Positions 25,324 to 36,196 of a stretch of 46,620 nucleotides of DNA are shown one piece after another. The stretch is taken from assembly GCA_947461995.1 (NCBI GenBank), contig CANHNH010000002.1, positions 1 through 46,620 on the forward strand, written 5' to 3'. Made by a program: the position numbers and the translations under genes. The notes under the pieces were generated by a model, which made no database searches, had not been told where the DNA came from, and was given only the letters and a program-made list of their open reading frames with translations. Numbering within the stretch: the stretch's first letter is position 1; every line of letters starts with the position of its first letter. Origin of the DNA: Candidatus Nanopelagicaceae bacterium. GTDB taxonomy: Bacteria > Actinomycetota > Actinomycetes > Nanopelagicales > Nanopelagicaceae.

Positions 25324-26688
25324 ATGGGGTCGACAGAAGTTCCAAATATTTTTAAAGCTTACGACATACGTGGATTAGTTGGGACCGAGTTAACCCCTGA
25401 TTTCACCTTTGCAACTGGCGCTGCTTTTGCACGTTTCATCATGCAAGAACGTGAACCAGGGACAGTTGTTATTGGCGAAGATATGCGCACTTCATCATCG
25501 CCATTAGCTGATGCATTCTCAGCAGGAGTGACATCTCTTGGATTAGATGTTATCCGTATCGGACTTGCATCAACAGATATGTTGTATTTTGCTTCTGGAA
25601 AATTAAATATGCCAGGTGCAATGTTCACAGCCAGTCATAATCCAGCACAATACAATGGCATTAAGTTATGCCTAAGCGGTGCGAAACCGATTGGTAGAGA
25701 ATCAGGTCTGTTAGCCATTGAAAACTTCGTACGGTCAGGATCTCCTATTTCCCTTGGAAACGTAGGGAAAATGAGTGATCAATCCTTGCTCTCTGATTAT
25801 GTTAAACATTTGCACACGCTTGTGGATGTATCAGGAATTAGAAGACTAAAAATTGTTATTGATGCTGGAAATGGAATGGCTGGATACACAGCACCTGCAA
25901 TTTTTGATGGGCTAAATGTCGAAATAATCCCGATGTATTTTGAACTCGATGGCTCGTTCCCGAATCACGAAGCCAATCCAATTGACCCGAAGAATTTAAA
26001 AGATTTACAAAAAGCAGTTAAAAAACATGGTGCTGACATTGGTTTGGCATTTGATGGCGACGCAGATCGTTGTTTTTTGGTTGACGAAACAGGAGCGACA
26101 GTAAATCCTTCAGATCTCACTTCTCTGATTGCTGACAGGGAATTGAAAAAACATCCTGGGTCTTCAATTATTTATAACCTCATTTCTTCCCGATCGGTTG
26201 TCGAAGTAATAGAAGAAAATGGCGGTGTTGCTCTTAGATCTCGAGTTGGTCACTCGTATATAAAAGCACTGATGGCCCAAAGTGGAGCAATTTTTGGTGG
26301 CGAGCACTCTGGACATTTCTATTTTAAAGATTTCTGGAGAGCGGATTCGGGCGCACTTGCGGCACTTCATGTAATCGCAGCATTGGGGACGTCAAAGGAT
26401 TCGCTTTCAAAATTGTTGAAACCGTATCAAAGATATTTTTCTAGTGGCGAGATAAATTCAAAAGTTAAAGATGTCCAGAAAGTAATGAGCATTATTGAAC
26501 AAAAATATGGTCAACTTGATTCTGTCACCATTGATGATCTAGATGGCTTGACCATAAATGGTGACACCTGGTGGTTTAATCTTCGCCCCTCAAACACCGA
26601 GCCGTTGCTTCGCCTTAACGTAGAAGCCAAAACCCTTGCCCGCTTGGAGAAAATCACAGATGAGGTACTCGCCACAGTTAGAAAATGA
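25324..26688 (+). CDS. manB: Phosphomannomutase/phosphoglucomutase
   Basis: A 454-residue alpha-D-phosphohexomutase converting mannose 6-phosphate to mannose 1-phosphate (or the glucose pair). The start motif IFKAYDIRGLVG is followed by the phosphoserine loop TASHNPAQYNGIK, the magnesium loop DGDADRC, the sugar-recognition loop GGEHSGHFYF and the phosphate-binding RPSNTEP. The start at 25324 gives the usual lead into the YDIRG motif; the track start at 25261 lies inside the DUF3499 gene. Together with the upstream nucleotidyltransferase it could feed nucleotide sugars to the glycosyltransferase in the same block. Confidence 0.93.
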   Translation: MGSTEVPNIFKAYDIRGLVGTELTPDFTFATGAAFARFIMQEREPGTVVIGEDMRTSSSPLADAFSAGVTSLGLDVIRIGLASTDMLYFASGKLNMPGAMFTASHNPAQYNGIKLCLSGAKPIGRESGLLAIENFVRSGSPISLGNVGKMSDQSLLSDYVKHLHTLVDVSGIRRLKIVIDAGNGMAGYTAPAIFDGLNVEIIPMYFELDGSFPNHEANPIDPKNLKDLQKAVKKHGADIGLAFDGDADRCFLVDETGATVNPSDLTSLIADRELKKHPGSSIIYNLISSRSVVEVIEENGGVALRSRVGHSYIKALMAQSGAIFGGEHSGHFYFKDFWRADSGALAALHVIAALGTSKDSLSKLLKPYQRYFSSGEINSKVKDVQKVMSIIEQKYGQLDSVTIDDLDGLTINGDTWWFNLRPSNTEPLLRLNVEAKTLARLEKITDEVLATVRK

Positions 26689-26723
26689 GAGTCTGAGTTC
26701 TCAATTTGTAAGCAAAACCAGTA

Positions 26724-28100
<1,377 letters not shown>

Positions 28101-28102
28101 AA

Positions 28103-28118
28103 GACTAAGTATTTAGTC
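28103..28118 (+). terminator. Weak hairpin after ahcY
   Basis: GACTAA-GTAT-TTAGTC forms a 6-bp AT-rich stem just after the ahcY stop, followed by GTTTATATT. It could be a weak intrinsic terminator; stability is low. Confidence 0.3.
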
Positions 28119-28144
28119 GTTTATATTACCCACAGCGCTAACTT

Positions 28145-28160
28145 ATAAGGATTTCCTTAT
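28145..28160 (+). promoter_or_regulatory. Palindrome overlapping the -35 region of the comF-like gene
   Basis: ATAAGGA-TT-TCCTTAT has perfect 7-bp arms and lies 12 bases upstream of the proposed -10 (CATTAT, 28173-28178), a typical repressor position. The cognate regulator is unknown. Confidence 0.35.
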
Positions 28161-28172
28161 CGAGTTTGTTGT

Positions 28173-28184
28173 CATTATTGCTGC
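28173..28184 (+). promoter_or_regulatory. Possible leaderless-type -10 element before the comF-like gene
   Basis: CATTAT at 28173-28178, 6 nt, then the ATG at 28185. The first base departs from TANNNT, but the spacing is the same as in the other leaderless candidates. Confidence 0.35.
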
Positions 28185-28832
28185 ATGCACAAACGTCACT
28201 CCTTAAGTGAAATTCTATTTCCAACGCGCTGTTTTGGATGTCGTGCATTAGGCCTAGATATTTGTTCACAATGCAGGGTTCTCTGGAATCCACATTTGTA
28301 TAGAAGTGAACTTGATTCGCTAAAAATTTATTCAGCCGTTCTATATTCGCCAGTTGCAAAACGCATAATTCTTTCGGCAAAAGAAGATGGTATTAAGGCC
28401 GCAGATGAACTAGTAGTTGATGCGCTTTCACACTCCCTTCATTTACTGTTACGAGATTTTGAGATGGGAATACTTGTACCTGCGCCTTCGCGAAGTGGTT
28501 CAAATCGAAAGAGAGGTCGTGATTTTCTATCCGTCATCACACATGCTTTAGCTCGAAACGAATCACTTGATTGCGCAGATTTACTGATTCATACACGCAA
28601 GGTAAGAGATCAATCAAAACTAAATGCCCATCAACGACATGAGAATATTTATCAAGCTCTGGCAATAGACAGGAATAAATTGCGCTCTTTGGGAGTTGGT
28701 AATGATGTGATCCTTGTCGATGACTTGCTCACAACTGGCGCAACACTTCTTGAAGCCCGACGGGCCTTGGAAGTGCGTGGAATAAGGGTGATAGCGGCAA
28801 TTACAGCTTGCCTCTCACCACCGCTAAGATAA
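28185..28832 (+). CDS. ComF-family phosphoribosyltransferase-like protein
   Basis: A 215-residue ComF/GntX-type protein. Two CxxC zinc pairs lie at the start (CFGCRALGLDICSQC) and a PRPP-binding loop VILVDDLLTTGATLLEA near residues 175-195. Relatives are needed for DNA uptake in competent bacteria, but actinobacterial copies upstream of secA have no proven role. In mycobacteria lpqB-comF-hpf-secA is the usual order; here the ribosome hibernation factor gene is absent and secA begins 47 bases downstream. Confidence 0.85.
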   Translation: MHKRHSLSEILFPTRCFGCRALGLDICSQCRVLWNPHLYRSELDSLKIYSAVLYSPVAKRIILSAKEDGIKAADELVVDALSHSLHLLLRDFEMGILVPAPSRSGSNRKRGRDFLSVITHALARNESLDCADLLIHTRKVRDQSKLNAHQRHENIYQALAIDRNKLRSLGVGNDVILVDDLLTTGATLLEARRALEVRGIRVIAAITACLSPPLR

Positions 28833-28879
28833 GCCGGATACTTGGTCCGACCGCTATGAACTTGTGAAAGGGTAATTAG

Positions 28880-31549
28880 ATGCCAGCCTTTTTTGATCGA
28901 ATTCTGCGCGCTGGCGAAGGACGAATCCTTAAAGAGTTAAGCAAAGTGGTTGTGCAAGTAAACTCACAAGAATCGCGAATGATCGCAATGAGCGATGACG
29001 AATTACGCGAACAGACCCAAATTTTTAAAAAACGATTCTCGCAAGGCGAAACTCTGGATCAATTACTCCCTGAAGCATTTGCCGTTGTTCGGGAAGCAGC
29101 AAAACGAACTTTAGGACAACGTCACTACGACGTTCAGCTCATGGGTGGAGCGGCTCTACACCGAGGAAATATTGCGGAAATGCGAACCGGTGAGGGTAAA
29201 ACTCTTGTAGCAACGCTTCCTTCTTACCTCAACGCATTGGCAGGTCGTGGAGTTCACGTCGTAACAGTTAATGATTACCTTGCTGAGCGCGATAGTGAAT
29301 GGATGGGTCGTGTTCATCGATTCCTCGGATTAAATGTTGGAGTAATTCTTGCCAATATGACACCAGTTGAACGTCGCGAGGCATACGGGGCTGACATCAC
29401 TTACGGAACAAATAATGAATTTGGTTTTGATTATTTGCGAGATAACATGGCATGGAATCTTGATGATTGCGTTCACCGTGACTACTTCTTTGCGGTAGTT
29501 GATGAAGTTGACTCTATTTTAATTGATGAGGCAAGAACACCATTGATTATTAGTGGACCTGCAGATAAAGCTACCAAGTGGTATCTCGAATTTAGTCAGT
29601 TGTCACAAAAACTCGAACGTGACCGCCACTACGAAGTAGACGAAAAGAAGCGCACTGTTGGAATACTCGAAGAAGGCGTCACTCGTGTAGAAGAGTTACT
29701 CAAGATTGAAAATCTTTATGAAGCAGCCAATACGCCAATGATTGGCTATCTCAACAATGCTATTCGCGCCAAAGAACTATTCAAGCGTGACAAAGATTAT
29801 GTTGTCATGGGTGGGGAATTGCTGATTGTTGACGAACACACTGGTCGTATCCTTGCGGGGCGCCGCTATAGCGAGGGTATGCATCAAGCGCTCGAGGCAA
29901 AAGAACGTATTGAAATTAAAGATGAAAACCAGACACTTGCAACGATTACTCTTCAAAATTACTTCCGCTTATACGAGAAGCTCTCTGGTATGACTGGTAC
30001 TGCGATGACCGAGGCTTCTGAATTCCATCAGATTTACAAGCTCGGGGTAGTACCAATTCCTACAAATCGTTCAATGGTTCGCCTTGATCAAGCAGATTTA
30101 GTTTATAAATCAGAAGCTGGAAAATTTGCAGCCGTTACAGCAGATATTGTCCAACGCCATCGCAAAGGTCAACCAGTACTAGTCGGAACAGTAAGTGTTG
30201 AAAAATCTGAAGAGCTATCTGCCTTGCTCACAAAAAGTGGCGTTCCACACGAAGTTCTAAATGCTAAACACCACGAACGTGAAGCAACAATTATTGCCCG
30301 AGCAGGTGTTGTAGGAGCAGTAACGGTTGCTACAAACATGGCAGGTCGCGGTACTGACATCATGCTCGGTGGTAACCCAGAATTTATGGCTGACTTTGAA
30401 TTACAACGCAAAGGTTTATCGCCTGTAGATAATCCACAAGAGTACGAAAGTGCATGGCCAGAGGAAATAGCCAGACAAAAAGCTGCTGTGACTAAGGGAC
30501 ATGATGAAGTGAGTGCGCTGGGCGGACTGTATGTTTTAGGAACAGAGCGTCACGAATCCAGACGTATTGATAATCAGCTGCGCGGTCGTTCTGGACGTCA
30601 AGGAGATCCTGGCGAATCTCGCTTCTACCTTTCATTACAAGATGAACTCATGCGCAGATTCAACTCTGGACTTGTTGAACGTTTCTTATCCGCGGCCGGA
30701 ATACCTGACGATGAACCAATCGAATCAAAGATGGTTTCAAACGCGATACGTTCTGCGCAAACTCAAGTAGAAGCGCAAAACTTTGAAATCCGTAAAAACG
30801 TTTTGAAGTATGACGATGTCATGAATCGTCAGCGCGAAGTTATTTATGGTGAGCGTTGCCTTGTTTTAGAGGGCAAAGACATCCAGGGGCAAGTTGCTGA
30901 ATTTATGAGTGAAACGCTGGAAGCATATGTTGATGCAGCCACAGCAGAAGGATTTGCCGAAGATTGGGATCTTGAAAAGCTCTGGACTGCACTTAAAGTT
31001 ATTTATCCTGTTTCTTTTTCAATTCAAGAACTTGAGCAAGAAGTAGGATCTCGCGCTGGTTTGGATTCAGAGTTCTTAAGAACTCGAATTCTCGAGGATG
31101 TGGCCAATGCTTATCAAAAGCGTGAAGAGAATCTTGGTAGTGAAGTAATGCGCGAATTAGAGCGCAAGGTTCTGCTCTCGGTTCTTGATCGCAAATGGCG
31201 TGAGCATTTGTATGAAATGGATTATTTGCAAGAAGGTATTGGCCTTCGTGCAATGGCTCAAAGAGATCCACTCGTTGAATATCAGCGCGAAGGATTCGAT
31301 TTATTTACCGCGATGATGGATGCAATCAAGGAAGAAATCGCGAGCTATTTGTTCAATGTCGAAGTACAAGTTGAAGGCGGCAATAAGGTTCAAGCAAAAG
31401 GCCTCGAGCAACCAGAAGCGCCAGCTAATTCGCTTAAATACACAGCAGCTGACGAAGATGGCGTAACTCGCTCATCGGATGTTTCACGAAATGGTCCATG
31501 TCCGTGTGGTTCAGGAAAGAAATTCAAACGCTGCCACGGTGCTTCTTAA
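28880..31549 (+). CDS. secA: Preprotein translocase ATPase SecA
   Basis: Motor ATPase that drives proteins through the SecYEG channel. The 889-residue length is normal for the housekeeping SecA (SecA1). Visible features are Walker A MRTGEGKT, the [16 protein letters not shown] Walker B region, the preprotein-binding segment, [26 protein letters not shown], the two-helix finger/scaffold region and the C-terminal zinc motif [21 protein letters not shown] is a good Shine-Dalgarno about 8 bases before the ATG. The stop lies 4 bases from the convergent Rv3235-like gene. Confidence 0.97.
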   Translation: MPAFFDRILRAGEGRILKELSKVVVQVNSQESRMIAMSDDELREQTQIFKKRFSQGETLDQLLPEAFAVVREAAKRTLGQRHYDVQLMGGAALHRGNIAEMRTGEGKTLVATLPSYLNALAGRGVHVVTVNDYLAERDSEWMGRVHRFLGLNVGVILANMTPVERREAYGADITYGTNNEFGFDYLRDNMAWNLDDCVHRDYFFAVVDEVDSILIDEARTPLIISGPADKATKWYLEFSQLSQKLERDRHYEVDEKKRTVGILEEGVTRVEELLKIENLYEAANTPMIGYLNNAIRAKELFKRDKDYVVMGGELLIVDEHTGRILAGRRYSEGMHQALEAKERIEIKDENQTLATITLQNYFRLYEKLSGMTGTAMTEASEFHQIYKLGVVPIPTNRSMVRLDQADLVYKSEAGKFAAVTADIVQRHRKGQPVLVGTVSVEKSEELSALLTKSGVPHEVLNAKHHEREATIIARAGVVGAVTVATNMAGRGTDIMLGGNPEFMADFELQRKGLSPVDNPQEYESAWPEEIARQKAAVTKGHDEVSALGGLYVLGTERHESRRIDNQLRGRSGRQGDPGESRFYLSLQDELMRRFNSGLVERFLSAAGIPDDEPIESKMVSNAIRSAQTQVEAQNFEIRKNVLKYDDVMNRQREVIYGERCLVLEGKDIQGQVAEFMSETLEAYVDAATAEGFAEDWDLEKLWTALKVIYPVSFSIQELEQEVGSRAGLDSEFLRTRILEDVANAYQKREENLGSEVMRELERKVLLSVLDRKWREHLYEMDYLQEGIGLRAMAQRDPLVEYQREGFDLFTAMMDAIKEEIASYLFNVEVQVEGGNKVQAKGLEQPEAPANSLKYTAADEDGVTRSSDVSRNGPCPCGSGKKFKRCHGAS

Positions 31550-31553
31550 TTAA

Positions 31554-32072
31554 TTAAAGTAAATCTAAGGCAGTACATAACCATCGATTATCGACGCCCT
31601 CGAATCGCACGGAAAGAGCTCGCAATCTTTCTCCATATCGGACGGTTACAACTGATTCGCAAATCCCATCGAGTGGCTCGCTCTGGTGAATTGTTCTTAA
31701 CTTACCAACCTCTTTCATAGTGCCAGCCCGGGCATGTAATTCTGTGAAAATTTTTCGGTGACACATTCGAGTTAATTGCGATGGAGAACGACGCCCAGCC
31801 CAGATCTCGAGAACGCTTACAACAAATCTCATAGTCCATTCATGTAGCTCTGGAAGATCACTTGCCGAAGTAGGTTGAGGTGAAAAATCTGGATCATATT
31901 CATCATCAAAACTGGATGGAATTAGATATAGACGAGCCTTCTGTTTTTCATGTTCTTGCACAATTGGTCGAAACATTTCTAACATAGGGTGTTGCCAATC
32001 TTCTGCCTCGCAACTGGATATTTCGGCATATGTCACAGGTTTAAGTAATGAAACGCTCTCTAAAGTTGTCAT
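31554..32072 (-). CDS. Rv3235 family protein
   Basis: A protein of about 172 residues from the ATG at 32072 (the track uses a TTG two codons earlier). The C-terminal half (WTMRFVVSVLEIWAGRRSPSQLTRM, then VRYGERLRALSVRFEGVDNRWLCTALD) fits the Rv3235 family, which lies near secA1 in actinobacteria. The N-terminal half is variable. No catalytic motif is visible and the function is unknown. It is convergent with secA and divergent from the SAF-domain gene. Confidence 0.78.
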   Translation of the reverse strand: MTTLESVSLLKPVTYAEISSCEAEDWQHPMLEMFRPIVQEHEKQKARLYLIPSSFDDEYDPDFSPQPTSASDLPELHEWTMRFVVSVLEIWAGRRSPSQLTRMCHRKIFTELHARAGTMKEVGKLRTIHQSEPLDGICESVVTVRYGERLRALSVRFEGVDNRWLCTALDLL

Positions 32073-32196
32073 AAGCAAAGATTGGCTTTTAATTAGGCTA
32101 GTTAAAACATGCGAAGAGATGAATCTAATGTCATCTAAAAGAATGATTGTGCATGAATGAATAAATCTGATGATTTCTAGCGTTAAGTGCCTTCCT

Positions 32197-32796
32197 ATGG
32201 CAATTCAACGAAAATCATCACGCTCACGTCTAATCCTTGCAATAGTTCTTATTGCAGCATCATTGATCAGTGCTTTCATATTCTCTTCCTTGGCCAATCA
32301 AAAGAAGGACATGATTGTTTCTACTACGTACTTGCTTCCAGGACATCAAATCCAAGATAGCGACCTCACAACAGTTCAGGTCTCACTTGGAGAAGTTTCA
32401 GGGAATTACATAAGTCAAGTGACACAAATCGTCGGCACATTCACTAAAGTTCGAATAGAAGCACACGAACTTATTGCAAAGAGTTCAATTGCGGCTCAAT
32501 CCGATTCTTTATCACTCAGTTCCGTTCCATTAAATGTACGTGCCGCAGATGTGCCTGACGGCATTTTTCCTGGATCAACCCTAGATATTTATTGGGTACA
32601 AGATGCGATAAATCAGGATATTCAATTAACTCCTGAGTTAGTAATCGCTGGCGCTCATGTGTTGGCTATTACAAAGAGTGGTTCAAATTTTGGAAATGAA
32701 ATCGCGTTAACAGTTGCCATTAATTCGGATGATGTTCTCTTACTGTTGGGCGCTACATCGCAAGGTCGAGTCGTACTCGTGAGTGCTCGTGGCTGA
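32197..32796 (+). CDS. SAF-domain (CpaB/RcpC-like) membrane-anchored protein
   Basis: A protein of about 199 residues with a basic N-terminus, one membrane helix (SRLILAIVLIAASLISAFIF), and an SAF domain beginning around TYLLPGHQIQDSDLTTVQV. CpaB/RcpC proteins assemble the Flp/Tad pilus, and the overlap with a CpaE-like gene fits that link. No other tad/cpa gene (TadA ATPase, TadB/C, pilin) is in the window, so pilus assembly is an inference. The start is uncertain: ATG 32197 (giving MAIQRKSSRSR) or ATG 32170. Confidence 0.7.
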   Translation: MAIQRKSSRSRLILAIVLIAASLISAFIFSSLANQKKDMIVSTTYLLPGHQIQDSDLTTVQVSLGEVSGNYISQVTQIVGTFTKVRIEAHELIAKSSIAAQSDSLSLSSVPLNVRAADVPDGIFPGSTLDIYWVQDAINQDIQLTPELVIAGAHVLAITKSGSNFGNEIALTVAINSDDVLLLLGATSQGRVVLVSARG

Positions 32797-33889
32797 AATA
32801 GCACTTCCAGTAATAATTACAGCGATCTCAAACTCAGATCAGGAAAGTTTCATTGCAGGAACTCTTTTCACCCAGGGATGGAGTGTCATTCATCGAGCAG
32901 TGGATTTTGATTCACTCGTTGAGTTCACGGAATCTAATCCAGAGCAAGCAAGTTCTGCGCTGCTCTTGTACTCTCCAGATCTCAATGATTTCAATGCATC
33001 AGTATTTGAATCCATTACTTTAAATTTCCGACAAATAATTGGGTTTGCATCTGACAACACAATTCGCAGCATTGATGACATGTTGCATGAAATTCCACCA
33101 ACAGCAACTCAATTGGCTACATTCATTCGCGGATACGTGAGATCACCTTTGATAAGAAGACTGCCACCGCTCGTTCAGTCGAATAAACGTGCTCGCGTCA
33201 TTGCAATTTCATCAGCTGGTTCTTGCACGGGGGCAAGTACTCTTGCAATTAATCTTGCTTACGAGATGAGCCTTAAAGAGAAAAAAACTTTACTCATTGA
33301 TGCGAACCTAAGTGAACCGAATATTGCGATTTATTTAGACCAAAGAAATTTAATGGCTGAAGAACTATGGCGACTCTCGACACCATTTCTTTACGTAAAA
33401 GAACTCACTCGAGACCGGATAACTGAATTTGATGCGCTCATTGAGAAAGCAAATGTGGAATTTGATTTCGTAATCATCGATGTTGGAACAATTCAGGATT
33501 TATCTTCACAACTTTCTGATCGAAGAGCCGATTCCTTGGTCATAACATGGGCCGGAGATCATGCAAATGATTTGTGGATTGTTTCCAGACCGGATTGCAT
33601 CGGCCAGATGCGATTTAAAAGAGTTGCTGCAATTCTGGGAAGAACCTCAATTACTTCTGCCATTACTTTTGTATTGAACATGCGCTCTAGCGGACGTAAA
33701 GGCCAGGAGGAAGAAAAAGCTTTTCTTTCTATCGCCACCACTCAGAAAGCGCAGCATTTATATGTGATGCCATTTGATGCCCGCAACACAACGACTTCAA
33801 CAGATGCCAGAGCCACTCTCGCCGAGGTTAATGAACGAGGAATTCTTCGAAAAGCGTTGGCTTCGATTGCAAGTGAATTGATTTCCTAA
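32783..33889 (+). CDS. CpaE-like MinD/ParA-fold protein with degenerate P-loop
   Basis: A 368-residue protein. Roughly residues 1-125 look like a pseudo-receiver domain as in CpaE; the rest has the MinD/ParA fold (KTLLIDANLSEPNIAIYLD and FDFVIIDVGTIQDLSSQ). The P-loop reads SSAGSCTGASTL where the family has KGGxGKTT, so the catalytic lysine is Ala and the signature lysine is also missing. Normal ATP hydrolysis seems unlikely; it may be a structural or regulatory pseudo-ATPase. The start may be the GTG at 32783 or 32789, both overlapping the SAF gene end. Confidence 0.75.
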   Translation: MLVAEIALPVIITAISNSDQESFIAGTLFTQGWSVIHRAVDFDSLVEFTESNPEQASSALLLYSPDLNDFNASVFESITLNFRQIIGFASDNTIRSIDDMLHEIPPTATQLATFIRGYVRSPLIRRLPPLVQSNKRARVIAISSAGSCTGASTLAINLAYEMSLKEKKTLLIDANLSEPNIAIYLDQRNLMAEELWRLSTPFLYVKELTRDRITEFDALIEKANVEFDFVIIDVGTIQDLSSQLSDRRADSLVITWAGDHANDLWIVSRPDCIGQMRFKRVAAILGRTSITSAITFVLNMRSSGRKGQEEEKAFLSIATTQKAQHLYVMPFDARNTTTSTDARATLAEVNERGILRKALASIASELIS

Positions 33890-33896
33890 ACTCTTA

Positions 33897-33908
33897 TACC
33901 CTTAGCCA
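33897..33908 (+). promoter_or_regulatory. Leaderless-type -10 element before the DUF6912 gene
   Basis: TACCCT at 33897-33902, then TAGCCA, then the ATG at 33909. Confidence 0.55.
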
Positions 33909-34274
33909 ATGCGCGCGTATCTGGCTTTGACGATTGAGCAAGTTAGAGACTTCTATGCCCAAAAATCCTTCACACCTGAGATCGTTTATGCCCCAACAAT
34001 TAAGTTCATCACTGAAAATCCAGAGCTCGATGAAGAAGAGGCTGAGTACGAGATTTCAATGATTGCGGCGCGAAATTCTGGTGGGTTTGTAATTGCATTA
34101 GAAATCCAGGACAAAGAAATATCTGCGCACAAAGAAGAAACCATTGTCCTAACTGGTGAGGTTATTTGGGAAAATGTGGAAGCTCTGTTTGTTTATGAAT
34201 CTCAAGACGATGAACTGACTTGGTATGCAACCCAAGAAATTGGTGATTTTCTGAGCACTGCTGGAGCAAAGTAA
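33909..34274 (+). CDS. DUF6912 family protein
   Basis: A 121-residue acidic protein starting MRAYLALTIEQVRDFY, with PELDEEEAEYEISMIAAR in the middle, similar to the actinobacterial DUF6912 proteins. No catalytic motif is visible and the function is unknown. The stop and the start of the kinase gene share one base (TAATG), so it is likely co-translated with the PdtaS-type kinase; the gene pairing is consistent with the region near mycobacterial Rv3220c. Confidence 0.7.
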   Translation: MRAYLALTIEQVRDFYAQKSFTPEIVYAPTIKFITENPELDEEEAEYEISMIAARNSGGFVIALEIQDKEISAHKEETIVLTGEVIWENVEALFVYESQDDELTWYATQEIGDFLSTAGAK

Positions 34275-35743
34275 TGGCACGCCTAGAAGATCTTCTTCAT
34301 GGCAGATCGCCATTGACTTCTCAGCACATCCATAGAATTCAAGAACTTGTCGCGGATTGGCAGTTACTTGCTGATTTATCTTTCGCAGATTTAGTTCTTT
34401 GGGTCCCGCTGCGAAAAGATTTTAAGAGTTGGCCAAGTGGGTACGTAGCCGTTGCACATATTCGTCCGACTACTGCTGCCACGATATTTGCTCACGACAT
34501 AATTGGTGATGAGATTGACTGGGGTTCCGCACCCCTGATTGATAGAGCTCTCTCCAGTGGTGAAATTATTCGAGATTCAGAGCCAGAATTAGTTGGCGAA
34601 GTTATGATTAAAGTTGAAACTGTTCCAGTTATTCTCGATTCACAAGTAATTGCTGTAATTTCTCGACATCGAAGCGCGGAGTCAATGCGTACTCCCAGTC
34701 GTCTAGAACTTAATTATCGCGAAATTGCACACAAGCTTTATGCCATGGTTTGCGAAGGAACTTTTCCGTATCCAGGTGCTGATACGTATCTTGATCCCGC
34801 ACCACGCGTAGGTGATGGACTTATTAGGTTAGATGTCAACGGAATCACTTCCTTTGCAAGCCCCAATGCACGATCTGCTTACAACAGACTTGGTTGGGAT
34901 AACGATCTTGAGGGATTTAATCTTGGAGAAATTAGTGAAAAGATTAATAAGAAGAACCAAAATGCCGATGATCAAGGTTTACGCAGCCGATTAAGTGGTA
35001 AGAATTTGCAACGTGCAGAGTGCGAAAATGATGGCGGAACAATCGATTTAATTGTTCTTCCGCTTTTGGCAAAAGGAGATCGCATCGGCGCTATCGTCTT
35101 AATCCAAAACGTAACAGAATTGCGCCGTCGCGAACGTGTAATTGTTACTAAGGATGTGACAATCAAAGAGATTCATCATCGGGTAAAAAACAATCTACAG
35201 ACTGTTTCGGCACTTTTAAGATTACAAGCTCGTCGAATTGAGGATCCAAGTGCTAGTGCAGCACTCGATGAAGCTGTTCGTAGAATCGCATCTATTGCTT
35301 TAGTTCATGAAACACTTTCAACTAGTTCTGAAGCCAGTGTTGCATTCGACCAAGTCTTGGATTCACTTATTGCTCACGCCCTAGATTTGAGTCCTCGAAT
35401 GAACGAACTAAAAATTACTCGCACAGGAGAGATTTCATCCCTTGACCCACGGATAGCAACGCCGCTGGCCTTAGTCATCACGGAGTTAATTCATAATGCG
35501 TTGGAGCATGGATTAGCTGCACAAGGTTCTGGTTTACAAATTACTATCGAACGTTCAAGCAAGGATTGCGTTATAGAGATTTCAGATGACGGAGTGGGGC
35601 TACCGAGTGATTTCGACTTTAATACTTCATCTAACTTAGGGCTACAAATTGTTAGAACGTTGACTGAAAATGAGTTAAAAGGATCAATTGAATTAAAATC
35701 AACTAAGAGTGCAACAACTGCAAAACTAACTTTTCCGCTTTAA
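34274..35743 (+). CDS. pdtaS: PdtaS-type cytosolic sensor histidine kinase
   Basis: A 489-residue soluble kinase with an N-terminal GAF-like domain (about 1-150), a PAS-like domain (about 175-285), a HisKA_2 dimerisation helix with IHHRVKNNLQTVSALLRLQ (phospho-His in the first HH pair) and an HATPase (NALEHGL, SDDGVGLPSDF, NLGLQIV). In mycobacteria PdtaS phosphorylates PdtaR, an ANTAR-type RNA-binding antiterminator; no such partner is in the window. A convergent whiB1 next door matches the mycobacterial Rv3220c-Rv3219 pair. Its stop overlaps the whiB1 stop region by 4 bases. Confidence 0.88.
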   Translation: MARLEDLLHGRSPLTSQHIHRIQELVADWQLLADLSFADLVLWVPLRKDFKSWPSGYVAVAHIRPTTAATIFAHDIIGDEIDWGSAPLIDRALSSGEIIRDSEPELVGEVMIKVETVPVILDSQVIAVISRHRSAESMRTPSRLELNYREIAHKLYAMVCEGTFPYPGADTYLDPAPRVGDGLIRLDVNGITSFASPNARSAYNRLGWDNDLEGFNLGEISEKINKKNQNADDQGLRSRLSGKNLQRAECENDGGTIDLIVLPLLAKGDRIGAIVLIQNVTELRRRERVIVTKDVTIKEIHHRVKNNLQTVSALLRLQARRIEDPSASAALDEAVRRIASIALVHETLSTSSEASVAFDQVLDSLIAHALDLSPRMNELKITRTGEISSLDPRIATPLALVITELIHNALEHGLAAQGSGLQITIERSSKDCVIEISDDGVGLPSDFDFNTSSNLGLQIVRTLTENELKGSIELKSTKSATTAKLTFPL

Positions 35744-36018
35744 GCAGGATTGTGTAACTGGCTCTGTTCTTGCAGACGTGCCCGATTACGTGCGGCACGG
35801 CGTTTCAGGGCTCGGCGTTCATCTTCTGACAAGCCTCCCCAAACACCTGCGTCTTGTCCGCTCTCAAGCGCCCACGCTAAGCATGGTTCTTTGACAATGC
35901 AGCGATTACAAACTTTTTTTGCTTCCTCAATTTGTGTAATTGCGGGTCCAGTGTTTCCAACAGGGAAGAAGAGTTCTGGATCTTCATCGCGACAAGCTGA
36001 TTGATGACGCCAATCCAT
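35740..36018 (-). CDS. whiB1: WhiB1-type iron-sulfur transcriptional regulator
   Basis: A 92-residue Wbl protein from the ATG at 36018. Cluster cysteines are Cys9, 37, 40 and 46 (WRHQSACR and CNRCIVKEPC), followed by GVWGGLSEDERRALKRR and a basic tail. WhiB1 is essential and nitric-oxide-sensitive in mycobacteria and binds the primary sigma factor. The track ATG at 36063 adds 15 residues not typical of the family; AAAGGA sits about 10 bases before the chosen ATG. Two inverted repeats lie upstream (36069-36105). The gene is downstream of tRNA-Arg on the same strand. Confidence 0.9.
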   Translation of the reverse strand: MDWRHQSACRDEDPELFFPVGNTGPAITQIEEAKKVCNRCIVKEPCLAWALESGQDAGVWGGLSEDERRALKRRAARNRARLQEQSQLHNPA

Positions 36019-36068
36019 GACTGAGCCATCCTTTCCACATGAAATATTTTCAAAAATTAACAAATACG

Positions 36069-36105
36069 AGGCAATCGTGCCTGCGCAACGAGTTAATTAT
36101 CTCGT
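36069..36105 (-). promoter_or_regulatory. Two inverted repeats upstream of whiB1
   Basis: AGGCA-ATCG-TGCCT (36069-36082, perfect 5-bp arms) and the 18-nt near-palindrome ACGAGTTAATTATCTCGT (36088-36105, 16 of 18 symmetric) lie 51-87 bases before the whiB1 ATG. They could be operators. Read on the minus strand, the first is followed by a T-rich stretch and could instead be a weak terminator after tRNA-Arg. Confidence 0.35.
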
Positions 36106-36196
36106 GTATTCATTACTTAAACAAGGATGTACGACAAAAGATTTCTGTGAATTAAGTGATTTAAGTCGCCATCTATCTCAGGTTGTTGCATATGCG

